DNA from: Roseovarius sp. M141
GTDB taxonomy: Bacteria > Pseudomonadota > Alphaproteobacteria > Rhodobacterales > Rhodobacteraceae
Direction: 5' to 3'
Assembly (NCBI RefSeq): GCF_024355225.1
Contig: NZ_VCNH01000008.1
Coordinates: forward strand, 1,240,001 to 1,304,000
DNA: 64,000 bases
Numbering within the stretch: the first letter of the stretch is position 1; each line of letters begins with the position of its first letter. The notes beneath the pieces were generated by a model. The model was given only the letters and a program-made list of their open reading frames with translations, was not told the DNA's origin and ran no database searches. Both the position numbers and the translations under genes were made by a program. Positions 37,638 to 47,683 of this stretch are shown here, one piece after another.

Positions 37638-38093
37638 ATGCGTAAATTCATGGTGGTTTTGGACGACAGCCGCGAATGCCTGAATGCCATGCGCTTTGCC
37701 GCCATGCGCGCCGCCCATACCCAAGGCGGGGTGGCGATTCTGTCGATCATACCGCCCGAAGATTTCAACCACTGGATCGGTGTCGGCGACATCATGCGCG
37801 AAGAACAGCGCGAGCGGATCGAGGCGCATTTCGAGGTTTTTGCCAAGTGGATGCGCGATAAACAGGGCGTGGACCCCGAGCTGGTCATCCGCGAGGGCGA
37901 ACCTGTCGCCGAGATCATCGCCCAGATCGCCGAAGATCCGGATGTGGGCGTGCTGGTGCTGGGCGCAGCGGTAGACCGGGCTGGGCCGGGCCCGCTGGTC
38001 AGCCAGCTCAGCCGCACGGCGGGCAGCCTGCCCATCCCCATCACCATCGTGCCCGGCGATCTGAGCAAGGAGCGGCTGGAGATGATTACCTGA
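37638..38093 (+). CDS. Universal stress protein UspA family
   Basis: 151 residues, one Usp domain: MRKFMVVLDDSRECLNAMRFA, then VLVLGAAVDRAGPGPLVSQLSRTAGSLPIPITIVPG, where the G-2X-G-9X-G(S/T) nucleotide-binding pattern is only partly kept. A GGAGGG sequence precedes the ATG at 37638. A monocistronic gene ended by a bidirectional terminator. Role in stress survival is known for the family only. Confidence 0.9.
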   Translation: MRKFMVVLDDSRECLNAMRFAAMRAAHTQGGVAILSIIPPEDFNHWIGVGDIMREEQRERIEAHFEVFAKWMRDKQGVDPELVIREGEPVAEIIAQIAEDPDVGVLVLGAAVDRAGPGPLVSQLSRTAGSLPIPITIVPGDLSKERLEMIT

Positions 38094-38156
38094 CGCGAGT
38101 CAGACCGCGTTCGGGGGCGTGATCGGATCGGTCTCTGCCGTTCCCCAGGATTGAAA

Positions 38157-38188
38157 ACCGCCGCTGGCCTAGCAGGATCAGCGGCGGT
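38157..38188. terminator. Bidirectional terminator between uspA and hutU
   Basis: ACCGCCGCTG (38157-38166) pairs with CAGCGGCGGT (38179-38188) around a 12-base loop. CGTTTTC follows on the plus strand, and a T run (from AAAA on the plus strand) follows on the minus strand, so it can end both convergent transcripts. Confidence 0.8.
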
Positions 38189-38241
38189 CGTTTTCGGCCT
38201 TCGCGCGTCGCCGTTGGGCATGGGCCGGGGCGATGCAAAAC

Positions 38242-39909
38242 TTACAGAATGCCCGGCAGGTTCAGCCCGTTTTCACGGGCGCACTCCTTGGCGATGTCGT
38301 ATCCGGCATCGGCGTGGCGCATGACGCCCGTGGCGGGGTCATTCCACAAAACACGGGCGATGCGGCGGTCTGCGTCCTCGCTGCCGTCACAGCAGATCAC
38401 CATGCCGGAATGCTGGCTAAAGCCCATGCCGACGCCGCCGCCGTGGTGCAGCGATACCCATGTCGCGCCCGACGCGGTGTTCAGCAGCGCGTTCAGCAGC
38501 GGCCAGTCCGACACCGCGTCCGAGCCGTCCATCATCGCCTCGGTTTCGCGGTTCGGCGACGCGACAGAGCCTGAATCCAGATGGTCGCGGCCAATGACGA
38601 TGGGCGCGCTCAGTTCGCCATTGCGCACCATTTCGTTGAAGGCCAAGCCCAGCTTGTCACGCACGCCCAGACCGACCCAGCAGATGCGGGCGGGCAGGCC
38701 CTGGAACGAAATCCGCTCGCGCGCCATGTCCAGCCAGTTGTGCAGATGCGTGTCCTCGGACAGGATCTCTTTGACCTTGGCGTCGGTCTTGTAGATGTCT
38801 TCGGGATCGCCCGACAGCGCGGCCCAGCGGAACGGGCCGATACCGCGGCAGAACAGCGGGCGGATATAGGCAGGCACGAAGCCGGGGAAATCGAAGGCGT
38901 TTTCCAGCCCCTCTTCCAGCGCCATCTGCCGGATGTTGTTGCCGTAATCGACGGTCGGGATGCCAGCGGCATGGAAATCCACCATCGCCTTGACCTGCAC
39001 CTTCATCGATGCGCGCGCGGCCTTTTCCACTGCCTTGGGATCGCTTTCGCGTTTTTCCCTCCATTCGCCCATGGTCCAGCCCTGCGGCAGATAGCCGTTG
39101 ACCGGATCGTGGGCCGAGGTCTGGTCGGTGACGATATCGGGGCGCACGCCGCGTCTGACCAGTTCGGGGAACACATCGGCGGCGTTGCCCAGAAGGCCGA
39201 CCGATTTCGCCTCGCCCGCTTTGGTCCAGCGGTCGATCATCTCCAGCGCCTCGTCCAGCGTATCGGCGCGCTCGTCGACATATTTCGTGCGCAGGCGGAA
39301 ATCGATGCTGTCAGGGTTGCATTCCACGGCAAGGCAGCAGGCCCCGGCCATCACGGCTGCCAAAGGCTGCGCGCCGCCCATGCCGCCAAGACCGCCGGTC
39401 AGTACCCATTTGCCAGTCAGGTCGCCATCGTAATGCTGGCGCCCGGCCTCTTGAAACGTCTCGTAGGTGCCCTGCACGATGCCCTGAGAACCGATGTAGA
39501 TCCACGACCCGGCGGTCATCTGGCCGTACATCGCCAGGCCCTTCTTATCCAGCTCGTTGAAATGGTCCCATGTCGCCCAATGCGGCACCAGATTGCTGTT
39601 GGCGATCAGCACGCGCGGCGCGTCCTTGTGGGTCTGAAACACGCCGACGGGCTTGCCCGATTGCACCAGCAGCGTCTGGTCTTCTTCCAGATCCTTGAGG
39701 CTGGCGACGATGGTGTCGAAGTCCTTCCATGTCCGTGCCGCGCGGCCGATTCCGCCATAGACGACCAGTTCATGCGGGTTTTCGGCAACATCGGGATGCA
39801 GGTTGTTCATCAGCATCCGCATCGGCGCTTCGGTCATCCAGCTTTTGGCGGAGATGTCACTGCCGGTCGCGGGATAGATGTCGCGGGTGTTCTTGCGGGG
39901 ATCGCTCAT
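38242..39909 (-). CDS. hutU: Urocanate hydratase
   Basis: Second step of histidine breakdown, urocanate to imidazolonepropionate, with tightly bound NAD. 555 residues, full length. [20 protein letters not shown] is the NAD-binding glycine-rich segment. The active-site cysteine lies in the segment [20 protein letters not shown]. The C-terminal [20 protein letters not shown] is conserved. Last gene of the hutI-H-G-U operon; the start overlaps the hutG stop by four bases. Confidence 0.98.
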   Translation of the reverse strand: MSDPRKNTRDIYPATGSDISAKSWMTEAPMRMLMNNLHPDVAENPHELVVYGGIGRAARTWKDFDTIVASLKDLEEDQTLLVQSGKPVGVFQTHKDAPRVLIANSNLVPHWATWDHFNELDKKGLAMYGQMTAGSWIYIGSQGIVQGTYETFQEAGRQHYDGDLTGKWVLTGGLGGMGGAQPLAAVMAGACCLAVECNPDSIDFRLRTKYVDERADTLDEALEMIDRWTKAGEAKSVGLLGNAADVFPELVRRGVRPDIVTDQTSAHDPVNGYLPQGWTMGEWREKRESDPKAVEKAARASMKVQVKAMVDFHAAGIPTVDYGNNIRQMALEEGLENAFDFPGFVPAYIRPLFCRGIGPFRWAALSGDPEDIYKTDAKVKEILSEDTHLHNWLDMARERISFQGLPARICWVGLGVRDKLGLAFNEMVRNGELSAPIVIGRDHLDSGSVASPNRETEAMMDGSDAVSDWPLLNALLNTASGATWVSLHHGGGVGMGFSQHSGMVICCDGSEDADRRIARVLWNDPATGVMRHADAGYDIAKECARENGLNLPGIL

Positions 39910-40718
39910 GGTTTGCCTCCAAGGGCCGGAGTTGAAGTGAGGGCCAGATCGGCCAGTTTGGTCAGAATATCACGCAGATGGACGCGCAGGCGGTCGGCCT
40001 TGTCGGTATCGTAGGGCCACGGCGCCGCTTCGACTGTGAGATAGGTTGACTGAGCCAGCTCCATTTGAATTGTATGGAATCCTTGCTCAGGCTGGCTGTA
40101 GTGACGCGTGGTCCAGCCACCTCTGAAGCGTCCGTTGACTACAGTGCTGTAGTTATCCGCGTTTTCGCAAATCTGAGTCACCGCGGCCTCGATAGAGGGA
40201 TCGCAGGTTACGCCGTAATCCGTCCCGATGTTGAAATCGGGCAACGTGCCTTCGAACAGGAACGGAATCTGCGACCGGATCGAATGGCAATCATAGTGGA
40301 TTGCAATTCCGTGCAGTGCGCGCACGCGATCCATTTCTGCGCGCATCGTGGCGTGATATGGTGCGTGATAGGCGACACGGCGCGCTTCAATTTCATCGGC
40401 GTCTGGCACTTTGTCCCAGATGTCGCGACCTTCAAAGTCCGTCAGCGGGACCAGACCAGTGGTGTTCTGCCCCGGATAGAGCGATGCGCCCGATGGGTCG
40501 CGATTGGCGTCAATGACATACCTGTGGAACGTCGCACGCACCGTCGTCACCCCGGGCAGAAGGTCTCCATACAGTTTGTGAAGATACCAATCGGTATCGT
40601 CCAGACCGCGCCCGCGATCGTTCAGATCGGCCAGGACATTTTCAGGCACATAGGTGCCGGTATGGGGCAGGCCCAGGACGATGGGGCTGTCTCCGCGGTG
40701 CAGCTCTACCGGGGTCAT
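39906..40718 (-). CDS. hutG: N-formylglutamate deformylase
   Basis: Hydrolyses N-formylglutamate to glutamate and formate, the last step of the five-step hut route. 270 residues with [50 protein letters not shown] (metal ligands) and [19 protein letters not shown]. It agrees with HutF being encoded next door. Its DNA is noticeably less GC-rich than hutH and hutU on either side. Overlaps both neighbours by four bases. Confidence 0.95.
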   Translation of the reverse strand: MTPVELHRGDSPIVLGLPHTGTYVPENVLADLNDRGRGLDDTDWYLHKLYGDLLPGVTTVRATFHRYVIDANRDPSGASLYPGQNTTGLVPLTDFEGRDIWDKVPDADEIEARRVAYHAPYHATMRAEMDRVRALHGIAIHYDCHSIRSQIPFLFEGTLPDFNIGTDYGVTCDPSIEAAVTQICENADNYSTVVNGRFRGGWTTRHYSQPEQGFHTIQMELAQSTYLTVEAAPWPYDTDKADRLRVHLRDILTKLADLALTSTPALGGKP

Positions 40719-42253
40719 GTGCGCAGCTCCGGCATGGAAATGCCTGCAACATCTGCAATTGCGCCGCTTTCAATCAAAGTTGCGGCCAGTTCAAGATCAG
40801 GTGCCATGTAACGATCGTCTCCCAATGTTTCTACACTCTCGCGCACGCGCGCCACGACGCGCTGCAGCGGCTCGCTTGTTGCCAGCGGCGCGCGGAAATC
40901 AATGCCCTGCGCGGCGCAGAGCAGCTCAACCCCCAGAATACGGTTGAGGTTTTCCAGCATTTGCCCAAGGCGCCGGGCGCCGTGGGCGGCCATGCTGACG
41001 TGATCCTCCTGATTGGCGGATGTGGGCGTGCTGTCGGTGACGCAGGGGTTCGCCAGATGCTTGTTCTCGCTCATCAGGGCGGCGGTCGTCACCTCGGCGA
41101 TCATGTAGCCTGAATTAAGGCCGGGCTTCGGCGTCAGGAACGGCGGCAGGTTGAAGCTGAGCACCGGATCGACGATCAGCGCGATCCGGCGCTGCGCGAT
41201 TGCCCCGATTTCCGCCACGGCCAGCGCGATCATATCGGCGGCAAAGCCGACCGGCTCGGCATGGAAATTCCCGCCCGAGACAATCAGATCGGCGCCGACC
41301 AGAACCAGCGGGTTGTCGGTGGCGGCGTTGGCCTCGATCTCCAGCGTGCGGGCGGCCATGCGCAGCACGTCCATCGCCGCGCCCGTCACCTGCGGCTGGC
41401 AGCGGATGCAATAGGGGTCCTGCACGCGGGCATCGCCGTCAACGTGGCTTTCGCGGATTTCCGAGCCGTCCAGCAGCGCGCGCATGGTCTCGCCCGCCTC
41501 GATCTGGCCCGCGTGGCCGCGCAATTCGTGAATTTCCGGCTGAAGCGGCGCGGTCGAGCCCATGATTGCATCCGTGGACAGCGCCGATGTGACCAGCGCG
41601 GAATGCGCACCGCGCCACGCGCCGAACAGGCCCGCCAGCGCAAACGCGGTGGAAAACTGCGTGCCGTTGATCAGCGCCAGCCCTTCTTTCGGGCCCAGTT
41701 CCACCGGGGTCAGCCCGGCGGCGGCCAGCGCGTCGGCGCCCGGCATCACCTTGCCGCCAAATTCAGCCTCGCCATGGCCCATCATCGCAGCGGCCATATG
41801 CGCCAGCGGCGCCAGATCGCCGGACGCACCGACCGACCCTTGCGCCGGGATGACGGGCGTCACGCCCTTGTCCAGCATTGCTTCGATCAGGTCGACCACC
41901 TCGAGGCGCACGCCGGATGCACCGCGCCCCAGACTCAGCAGTTTGAGCGCCATCAGCAGCCGCGCATGGCGGCGCGGAATCGCAGGCCCGACGCCGCAGC
42001 AATGCGACAGGATCAGGTTGCGCTGCAGGGTTGCGGTATCCTCGGACGCGATCTGAACGCTGGCCAGCTTGCCGAAACCCGTGTTCACACCGTAGACGGC
42101 ATCGGTTCCGGCCACGGCCCGCGCGATACAGGCATGCGCGCGCTCGATATCGGGGCGGCAGGCCGGGTCAAGACGCACGGAGGCCTCGTCCCAGTAGACC
42201 GTGGCAAGATGATCCAGTGTGACAGCGCCAGGCGTCAGGGTGAGTGTGGTCAC
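40715..42253 (-). CDS. hutH: Histidine ammonia-lyase
   Basis: Deaminates histidine to urocanate. 512 residues. The autocatalytic MIO cofactor arises from Ala143-Ser144-Gly145 in [23 protein letters not shown] and [10 protein letters not shown] are family motifs. The start is the GTG at 42253, which has GGAGG six bases upstream and overlaps the hutI stop (GTGA). The frame stays open a further 86 codons upstream inside hutI without homology. Confidence 0.97.
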   Translation of the reverse strand: MTTLTLTPGAVTLDHLATVYWDEASVRLDPACRPDIERAHACIARAVAGTDAVYGVNTGFGKLASVQIASEDTATLQRNLILSHCCGVGPAIPRRHARLLMALKLLSLGRGASGVRLEVVDLIEAMLDKGVTPVIPAQGSVGASGDLAPLAHMAAAMMGHGEAEFGGKVMPGADALAAAGLTPVELGPKEGLALINGTQFSTAFALAGLFGAWRGAHSALVTSALSTDAIMGSTAPLQPEIHELRGHAGQIEAGETMRALLDGSEIRESHVDGDARVQDPYCIRCQPQVTGAAMDVLRMAARTLEIEANAATDNPLVLVGADLIVSGGNFHAEPVGFAADMIALAVAEIGAIAQRRIALIVDPVLSFNLPPFLTPKPGLNSGYMIAEVTTAALMSENKHLANPCVTDSTPTSANQEDHVSMAAHGARRLGQMLENLNRILGVELLCAAQGIDFRAPLATSEPLQRVVARVRESVETLGDDRYMAPDLELAATLIESGAIADVAGISMPELRT

Positions 42254-43461
42254 GAGTTGCCTCCGAAAATGCGGGTGTGAAGGGGGTTGAAGCCGATGCG
42301 ATAGGCCAGCTCGGCAGGGTGTTTGATATCCCACACCGCCAGATCGGCGCGCATCCCGGTTGCGATCTGGCCGCAATCGGTCAGACCGAGGGCGGCCGCG
42401 GCGTGACGCGTGACGCCGGTCAGCGCCTCCTCGGGCGTCATGCGGAACAGCGTGCAGGCCATGTTCATCGTCAGCAAAAGCGATGTCATGGGCGAGGAGC
42501 CGGGGTTGCAATCGCTGGCCAGTGCCATCGGCACGCCATGTTTGCGCAGCGCGGCGATCGGCGGCGCCTGCGTTTCGCGCAATGTGTAGAAGGCGCCGGG
42601 CAGGACAACCGCCACGGTTCCGGCCTGTGCCATCGCGATGACGCCATCCTCGTCCAGATATTCGATATGATCCGCCGACATTGCCCCGTAGGACGCGGCC
42701 AGCTTGGCGCCGCCAAGGTTCGACAGCTGCTCGGCATGCAGTTTCAGCGGCAGGCCCAGTTCCCTGGCCACGTCAAAAACACGGGCAATCTGATCCGGCA
42801 GAAATGCGATCCCCTCGCAGAAACCGTCTACGGCATCGACCAGCCCTTCGGCATGGGCGGCGCGAAGCGTGGGAATGCACATGTCGTCAATATAGGCGTC
42901 CGGGCTGCCCAGATATTCGACCGGCACGGCATGCGCGCCAAGGAAGCTGGTCACGACCCGCACGGGGCGATGCTGATCCAGCGCACGGGCGGCGCGCAGC
43001 ATGCGCAGTTCGGTTTCGCGGTCGAGGCCATAGCCCGATTTGACCTCCAGAACCGTGACGCCCTCGGCCAGCAGCGCATCGACGCGGGGCAGCGCGCTGG
43101 CGATCAAGTCATCGACGCTGGCCTCGCGGGTCGCGGTCACGGTCGACACGATGCCACCGCCTGCGCGCGCGACCTCTTCGTAGCTTGCCCCGTTCAGGCG
43201 CATTTCGAATTCGACGGCGCGATCGCCGCCATGCACGACATGAGTGTGGCAATCGATCAGGCCCGGCGTGACCAGCCGCCCGCCCAGGCCCTCGCGCGTC
43301 AGACTCGCGTGTCCGGCGGGCAGATCGGCCAGCGGCCCGACCCATGCGATCTGATCCTCCGTCGTGACGATCGCGGCATTCTCGACCAGGCCATAGGCGG
43401 TCTGGGATGCGGTCATCGTCGCGACGGTCAAATCAACGTAAAGCTTGCTGCTGGCTGTCAT
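42250..43461 (-). CDS. hutI: Imidazolonepropionase
   Basis: Third step: hydrolyses imidazolone-5-propionate to formiminoglutamate. 403 residues of the amidohydrolase superfamily: metal-binding [55 protein letters not shown], and [12 protein letters not shown]. First gene of the minus-strand hut operon; its promoter lies in the 87-bp gap to hutF, with a HutC-type operator. Confidence 0.97.
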   Translation of the reverse strand: MTASSKLYVDLTVATMTASQTAYGLVENAAIVTTEDQIAWVGPLADLPAGHASLTREGLGGRLVTPGLIDCHTHVVHGGDRAVEFEMRLNGASYEEVARAGGGIVSTVTATREASVDDLIASALPRVDALLAEGVTVLEVKSGYGLDRETELRMLRAARALDQHRPVRVVTSFLGAHAVPVEYLGSPDAYIDDMCIPTLRAAHAEGLVDAVDGFCEGIAFLPDQIARVFDVARELGLPLKLHAEQLSNLGGAKLAASYGAMSADHIEYLDEDGVIAMAQAGTVAVVLPGAFYTLRETQAPPIAALRKHGVPMALASDCNPGSSPMTSLLLTMNMACTLFRMTPEEALTGVTRHAAAALGLTDCGQIATGMRADLAVWDIKHPAELAYRIGFNPLHTRIFGGNS

Positions 43462-43514
43462 ATCTGGCCCCCGATAGCTTAGGTTTCACTTTTATAGCGC
43501 GCATAAATGATCTA

Positions 43515-43528
43515 TATGTCTATACATA
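43515..43528. promoter_or_regulatory. HutC-type operator between hutI and hutF
   Basis: TATGTCTATACATA is a near palindrome containing TGTCTATACA, which fits the GntR/HutC pattern (TGT-TATACA). It lies in the 87-bp divergent spacer, 21 bp before the hutF start and 54 bp from hutI, so one repressor dimer could control both arms. No hutC gene is in the window. Confidence 0.65.
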
Positions 43529-43548
43529 AAGATACGAAAGGCCGTCAA

Positions 43549-44907
43549 ATGATTTTCGCAAAGCAAGCCATGTTATCGACCGGATGGGCGCAGAACGTTC
43601 GTCTGACCGTCAGTTCGGGGGCAATCACCGCCGTCGAATCAGGCCGGATGCCGCAGCCCGGCGATACGCTCGTCGATACGTTGCTGCCTGCGCTCGCCAA
43701 TCTGCACAGCCACAGCTTTCAGCGCGCGATGGCTGGGATGACCGAGTATCGCATGGCGGGCAAAGACAGCTTCTGGACGTGGCGGGATCTAATGTACCGC
43801 TTTACCGCGCATCTGACGCCCGGGCATATCGAGGCCATTGCTGCTTTCGTCTTCCTTGAAATGCAAGAGGGGGGCTATGCCAGCGTGGGCGAGTTTCACT
43901 ATATCCACCACCAGCCGGACGGGGCGCCCTACGATGATCTGGGCGAGTTGTCGTCACGGATCGCCGCCGCTGCCGCAACCACGGGCATCGGCCTGACGCA
44001 TCTGCCGGTTCTCTATACATATGGCGGCGCAGGGCAGGTTGCGCTTCAGCCCGGGCAGGCGCGGTTCGGCAATTCGGTGGACCGTTTCAACGATCTGGTT
44101 GTCCGCGCCGAGATGGCTGTTGGCGAGCTGCCAGCGGATTGCCGCGTCGGCATCGCGCCGCACTCTTTGCGAGCGACGTCGCCGGGCGATCTGTCGGCGG
44201 TGCTGGGCGCCCATGCCAGCGGCCCGACCCATATTCACATCGCCGAACAGCCCAAGGAAGTCGCCGACATCTCGGCCTGGCTGGGCGCGCGTCCTGTCGA
44301 ATGGCTGCTGGAAAATGTGAACGTCACCCCCGATTGGTGCCTGATTCATGCAACACACATGACACTGGGCGAGACGCGCGACATGGCCAAATCCGGGGCG
44401 GTTGCGGGGCTGTGCCCGATCACCGAGGCCAACCTGGGCGATGGCCCATTCAACGGCCCGTCCTATCTGGAAGCGGGCGGCGCATTCGGTATCGGCTCGG
44501 ACTCCAACGTGCTGATCTCGCTGACGGAAGAACTGCGCACGCTGGAATATTCCCAACGCCTGCGGGACTTTGCCCGCAACGTGATGGTCGTCGGCGAGGG
44601 ATCGGTGGGCGAGGCATTGTATACGGGTGCCGCATGCGGCGGTGCGCAGGCCTTGGGGCGCAAGGCGGGCACTATCGCCGTGGGCCAGCTGGCCGATCTG
44701 GTCGCGATCGACAGCACGGACCCGGCCCTGTGCGCCCTGCAAACCCATCAACTGCTGGATGGGCTGGCGTTTGCCGCCAAGGATAGAGTCGTGACCGATG
44801 TCTGGTCAGCGGGCCGTCATTCGGTCAAGGGTGGCCGCCATATCCGGCGCGACCAGATCGTAGATGGCTACCGGTCTGCAATGCAAAGCTTGATGGCGGC
44901 GCTCTGA
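43549..44907 (+). CDS. hutF: Formimidoylglutamate deiminase
   Basis: Converts N-formimino-L-glutamate to N-formyl-L-glutamate and ammonia. 452 residues, amidohydrolase superfamily: HSHSFQRAMAGM near the start, FHYIHHQPDGAPYDD, GIAPHSLRATSP, HIHIAEQPKEV, HATHMTLGE and GIGSDSNVLIS (metal-binding Asp). The ATG at 43549 follows AAAGG; an earlier ATG at 43507 lies next to the operator and is unlikely. Transcribed divergently from hutI-H-G-U. Together with HutG it replaces the one-step HutG-type formiminoglutamase. Confidence 0.95.
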   Translation: MIFAKQAMLSTGWAQNVRLTVSSGAITAVESGRMPQPGDTLVDTLLPALANLHSHSFQRAMAGMTEYRMAGKDSFWTWRDLMYRFTAHLTPGHIEAIAAFVFLEMQEGGYASVGEFHYIHHQPDGAPYDDLGELSSRIAAAAATTGIGLTHLPVLYTYGGAGQVALQPGQARFGNSVDRFNDLVVRAEMAVGELPADCRVGIAPHSLRATSPGDLSAVLGAHASGPTHIHIAEQPKEVADISAWLGARPVEWLLENVNVTPDWCLIHATHMTLGETRDMAKSGAVAGLCPITEANLGDGPFNGPSYLEAGGAFGIGSDSNVLISLTEELRTLEYSQRLRDFARNVMVVGEGSVGEALYTGAACGGAQALGRKAGTIAVGQLADLVAIDSTDPALCALQTHQLLDGLAFAAKDRVVTDVWSAGRHSVKGGRHIRRDQIVDGYRSAMQSLMAAL

Positions 44908-44932
44908 GTCGCACAAAATGGCACGGGCGCAG

Positions 44933-44949
44933 TTTAGAATGGTTCCAAA
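44933..44949 (+). promoter_or_regulatory. Irr-type iron control element upstream of the Nfu gene
   Basis: TTTAGAATGGTTCCAAA differs at one position from the inverted repeat TTTAGAA-N3-TTCTAAA, the ICE motif bound by the iron response regulator Irr in alphaproteobacteria. It ends two bases before the -35 element of the promoter at 44952-44980. Confidence 0.6.
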
Positions 44950-44951
44950 CC

Positions 44952-44980
44952 TTGACTCCGGCCTCGGCGGGGCGCATATG
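44952..44980 (+). promoter_or_regulatory. Sigma-70-type promoter of the Nfu gene
   Basis: TTGACT (44952-44957) and CATATG (44975-44980) are separated by 17 bp. An inverted repeat CTGTAT-CAGTCA-ATACAG (44981-44998) follows in the leader just before the AGGGGT ribosome binding site. Confidence 0.6.
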
Positions 44981-45007
44981 CTGTATCAGTCAATACAGGG
45001 GTGTCCC

Positions 45008-45571
45008 ATGTTCATTCAGACCGAATCCACGCCGAACCCGGCGACACTGAAATTCCTGCCGGGCCAGACTGTCCTGCCCGCAGGTACCGCCGATTTTCCG
45101 TCGGCCGAGAATGCGGGCGCGTCGCCGCTGGCTACGCGCATCTTTGCGGTTGATGGCGTCACGGGCGTGTTCTTTGGCAGCGACTTCGTAACCGTCACCA
45201 AAGCCGACGGAACCGAATGGGACCATATCAAACCCGCACTGCTGGGGGCGATCATGGAACATTTCCAGTCGGGGCTGCCGGTCATGAAAGACGGCGGAAC
45301 TGCACCGTCGGGCCATTCCGAGCACACCGGTGAAGACGGCGAGATCGTCAACCAGATCAAGGAATTGCTGGACACTCGCGTGCGCCCCGCCGTGGCGCAG
45401 GATGGCGGCGACATCACCTTTCACGGGTTTGATCGCGGCATCGTCTATCTGCACATGCAGGGTGCCTGCGCCGGTTGCCCGTCCTCGACCATCACGCTGA
45501 AGATGGGAATCGAGAATCTGCTGCGCCACTATATCCCCGAAGTGACCGAGGTGCGCCCGGTTGGTGTCTGA
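45008..45571 (+). CDS. Nfu-type iron-sulfur cluster carrier
   Basis: Receives and delivers Fe-S clusters to target enzymes. 187 residues: an Nfu N-terminal domain (MFIQTESTPNPATLKFLPGQ, IFAVDGVTGVFFGSDFVTVTK) and a C-terminal NifU-like domain (LDTRVRPAVAQDGGDITFHGF, GACAGCPSSTITLKMGIENLL) whose CxxC holds the cluster between two subunits. The upstream ATG frame is a shadow. An Irr-like box precedes the promoter. The stop overlaps tsaB. Confidence 0.93.
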   Translation: MFIQTESTPNPATLKFLPGQTVLPAGTADFPSAENAGASPLATRIFAVDGVTGVFFGSDFVTVTKADGTEWDHIKPALLGAIMEHFQSGLPVMKDGGTAPSGHSEHTGEDGEIVNQIKELLDTRVRPAVAQDGGDITFHGFDRGIVYLHMQGACAGCPSSTITLKMGIENLLRHYIPEVTEVRPVGV

Positions 45572-46154
45572 CGCTTATATCCTTGGCTTTGATACATCGG
45601 CCGCGCATTGCGCGGCCGCTTTGCTGTGCGGCACCCGCGTGGTGGCGATGCGCGGCGAAGAGATGACGCGCGGTCAGGCAGAACGCCTGATGCCACTGCT
45701 GGAGGAGGTGCTGGCCGAGGCCGGGATTGTCTGGGGCGATCTGGCACGGATCGGCGTCGGCGTCGGGCCGGGGAATTTCACCGGCATCCGCATCGGCGTG
45801 TCCGCGGCGCGCGGATTGGCCTTGGCGCTGGAGATACCGGCGATCGGCATCACCGGCTTTCAAACGATATCGCTGGACGAGGAAGCGGCCCATGTCGCAG
45901 CCATTCCAGCCCCGCGCGACCATGTCTATGTGCAGGCGCCGGGTGGCGCGCAGGCGCTGATGCCGATGGCCGAGGCCGAGGCCATGGGCGCGCCGCTGCG
46001 CTATTTACCCGCTTCGGGTGAAATGGCCTGCCGCATTGCACGGCTGGCTGCCGTCGCACCGCCCGGCCCCGCACCTGCGCCGCTTTATCTGCGCGCGGCG
46101 GATGCGGCACCGGCGCGCGATGCGCCTCCGGTGATGCTTGATGAGCGCGGCTGA
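45564..46154 (+). CDS. tsaB: tRNA threonylcarbamoyladenosine biosynthesis protein TsaB
   Basis: Partner of TsaD/TsaE in making t6A37 in ANN-decoding tRNAs. 196 residues, ASKHA fold: ILGFDTSAAHCAAALL, EEMTRGQAERLMPLLEEVL, IGVGVGPGNFTGIRIGVSAARGLALAL. The likely start is the GTG at 45564, overlapping the Nfu stop by eight bases; a TTG one codon earlier is possible. The rimI start lies inside its 3' end, the usual tsaB-rimI pair. Confidence 0.93.
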   Translation: MSDAYILGFDTSAAHCAAALLCGTRVVAMRGEEMTRGQAERLMPLLEEVLAEAGIVWGDLARIGVGVGPGNFTGIRIGVSAARGLALALEIPAIGITGFQTISLDEEAAHVAAIPAPRDHVYVQAPGGAQALMPMAEAEAMGAPLRYLPASGEMACRIARLAAVAPPGPAPAPLYLRAADAAPARDAPPVMLDERG

Positions 46155-46563
46155 GGATCTGGCGCGCCTGCACGGCCGCGCCTTTGCCGGGCAGGGTCGG
46201 GGGTGGCGCGCGGATGAGTTCGCGGATCTTCTGGCCTCTCCTTTGACATGCCTTTGCGCGGGGCCGCACGGTTTTGCGCTGTCGCGGGTGATCGCGGATG
46301 AGGCAGAACTGCTGACGCTGGCGACCGATCCGAACCATCGCAGGCAAGGTGTGGCTGCCGCGTTACTGGCTGCGGTTGAGGGGGACGTGGCCGCGCGCGG
46401 TGCGGCACGGCATTTTCTGGAAGTGGCGGCGGATAACACCGCCGCGCGCGCGCTTTATGCCCGCGCGGGCTATGTCCCGACGGGGCAGCGCGCCGGGTAT
46501 TATGCGCGCATCGATGGCGCCCGCGTCGACGCCCTTCTGATGGAGAAGGCGCTGCACGGCTGA
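46141..46563 (+). CDS. rimI: GNAT acetyltransferase, RimI type
   Basis: 140 residues of the GNAT fold with acetyl-CoA-binding RRQGVAAALL and FLEVAADNTAARALYARAGYVPTGQRAGYY. In E. coli RimI acetylates the N-terminus of ribosomal protein S18. The position next to tsaB supports RimI, though GNAT specificity is hard to fix. It starts 14 bases before the tsaB stop. Confidence 0.85.
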   Translation: MSAAEDLARLHGRAFAGQGRGWRADEFADLLASPLTCLCAGPHGFALSRVIADEAELLTLATDPNHRRQGVAAALLAAVEGDVAARGAARHFLEVAADNTAARALYARAGYVPTGQRAGYYARIDGARVDALLMEKALHG

Positions 46564-46765
46564 TCCGCAATGCCCGACCGGTGCGCGCGCCTGACGCTGG
46601 ATGTGACCTCAAAGGGGGATCGCGCCATTTCTGCCGGGCCTTGCCGCGTGGAAACTGCCCACATTGGGTTAACGCGGCGCGTATCCCGTGCAAAAGTGCT
46701 GCAGACCGGGCCTTTGCCACCTTGGGGCGCTTGCCAAGGCGCCGGATTGGGGGCTACCAAAGGTG

Positions 46766-47683
46766 ATGCAGATTTATCTTCCCATCGCCGAAGTGTCGGT
46801 CAACGCCTTCCTGTTGCTGGGCCTGGGCGGGCTGGTCGGGGTGCTTTCGGGTATGTTCGGCGTTGGCGGCGGGTTCCTGATGACGCCGCTGCTGTTCTTT
46901 ATCGGCATCCCCCCGGCTGTTGCCGTGGCGACGGGCGCGAACCAGATTGTCGCGTCGTCCTTTTCGGCGGTGCTGTCGCATTTCCGACGCCGCGCGGTGG
47001 ATTTGAGGATGGGCACCGTCCTGTTGATCGGTGGCCTGTTCGGCGCCGCGCTGGGCGTCATGCTGTTCAATTATCTCAAGGCATTGGGCCAGGTCGATCT
47101 GCTGGTCACGCTGTTCTACGTGGTATTTCTGGGGATCATCGGTGCGCTGATGTTCTTTGAAAGCCTGCGCGCCATCCGCCGTGCGCGGGGCGGCAAGGTG
47201 GCGACAAAGCGCAAGAAACACACCTGGATCCAGAAGCTGCCGCTGAAGATGCGGTTTCGCACCTCGGGTCTTTATATCAGCGTCATCCCGCCACTTCTGG
47301 TCGGGGTTGCCGTAGGCGTTCTGGCGGCGATCATGGGGGTCGGCGGCGGGTTCATCATGGTGCCGGCGATGATCTATCTGCTGGGCATGCCGACCAAGGT
47401 GGTGATCGGAACGTCGCTGTTTCAGATCATCTTTGTCGCGGCGTTCACCACCATGCTGCACGCGGTCAGCAGCCAGATCGTCGATGTGGTTCTGGCCGTC
47501 CTGTTGCTGGTGGGCGGCGTCGTCGGGGCGCAGTTCGGCACGCGGATCGGCAGCCGCATGAAAGCCGAGCAGCTGCGCATCCTGTTGGCTATTCTGGTGC
47601 TGGCGGTTTGCTTCAAACTGGGCCTGGATCTGCTGATCGAGCCGCGTGAGGTATATTCGATCAGCGCGGCAGGCACGCCATGA
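46766..47683 (+). CDS. TauE/SafE-family sulfite/anion exporter (TSUP)
   Basis: 305 residues with about eight membrane helices in two homologous halves, each containing the GxGGGFxxxP signature: GMFGVGGGFLMTPLLFFIG and IMGVGGGFIMVPAMIYLLG. A cytoplasmic charged loop (RRARGGKVATKRKKHTW) lies in the middle. The ATG at 46766 is preceded by AAAGG with a short spacer; an ATG 26 codons upstream adds no membrane sequence. The stop overlaps the TIGR02186 gene. Family substrates include sulfite, sulfoacetate and similar small anions. Confidence 0.9.
   Translation: MQIYLPIAEVSVNAFLLLGLGGLVGVLSGMFGVGGGFLMTPLLFFIGIPPAVAVATGANQIVASSFSAVLSHFRRRAVDLRMGTVLLIGGLFGAALGVMLFNYLKALGQVDLLVTLFYVVFLGIIGALMFFESLRAIRRARGGKVATKRKKHTWIQKLPLKMRFRTSGLYISVIPPLLVGVAVGVLAAIMGVGGGFIMVPAMIYLLGMPTKVVIGTSLFQIIFVAAFTTMLHAVSSQIVDVVLAVLLLVGGVVGAQFGTRIGSRMKAEQLRILLAILVLAVCFKLGLDLLIEPREVYSISAAGTP

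Noticed and set aside
46720..46739. Hairpin CCTTGG-N8-CCAAGG upstream of the TauE-like exporter as a terminator of rimI
   Set aside because: No T run and it lies more than 150 bases after rimI, close to the next start; could be chance.
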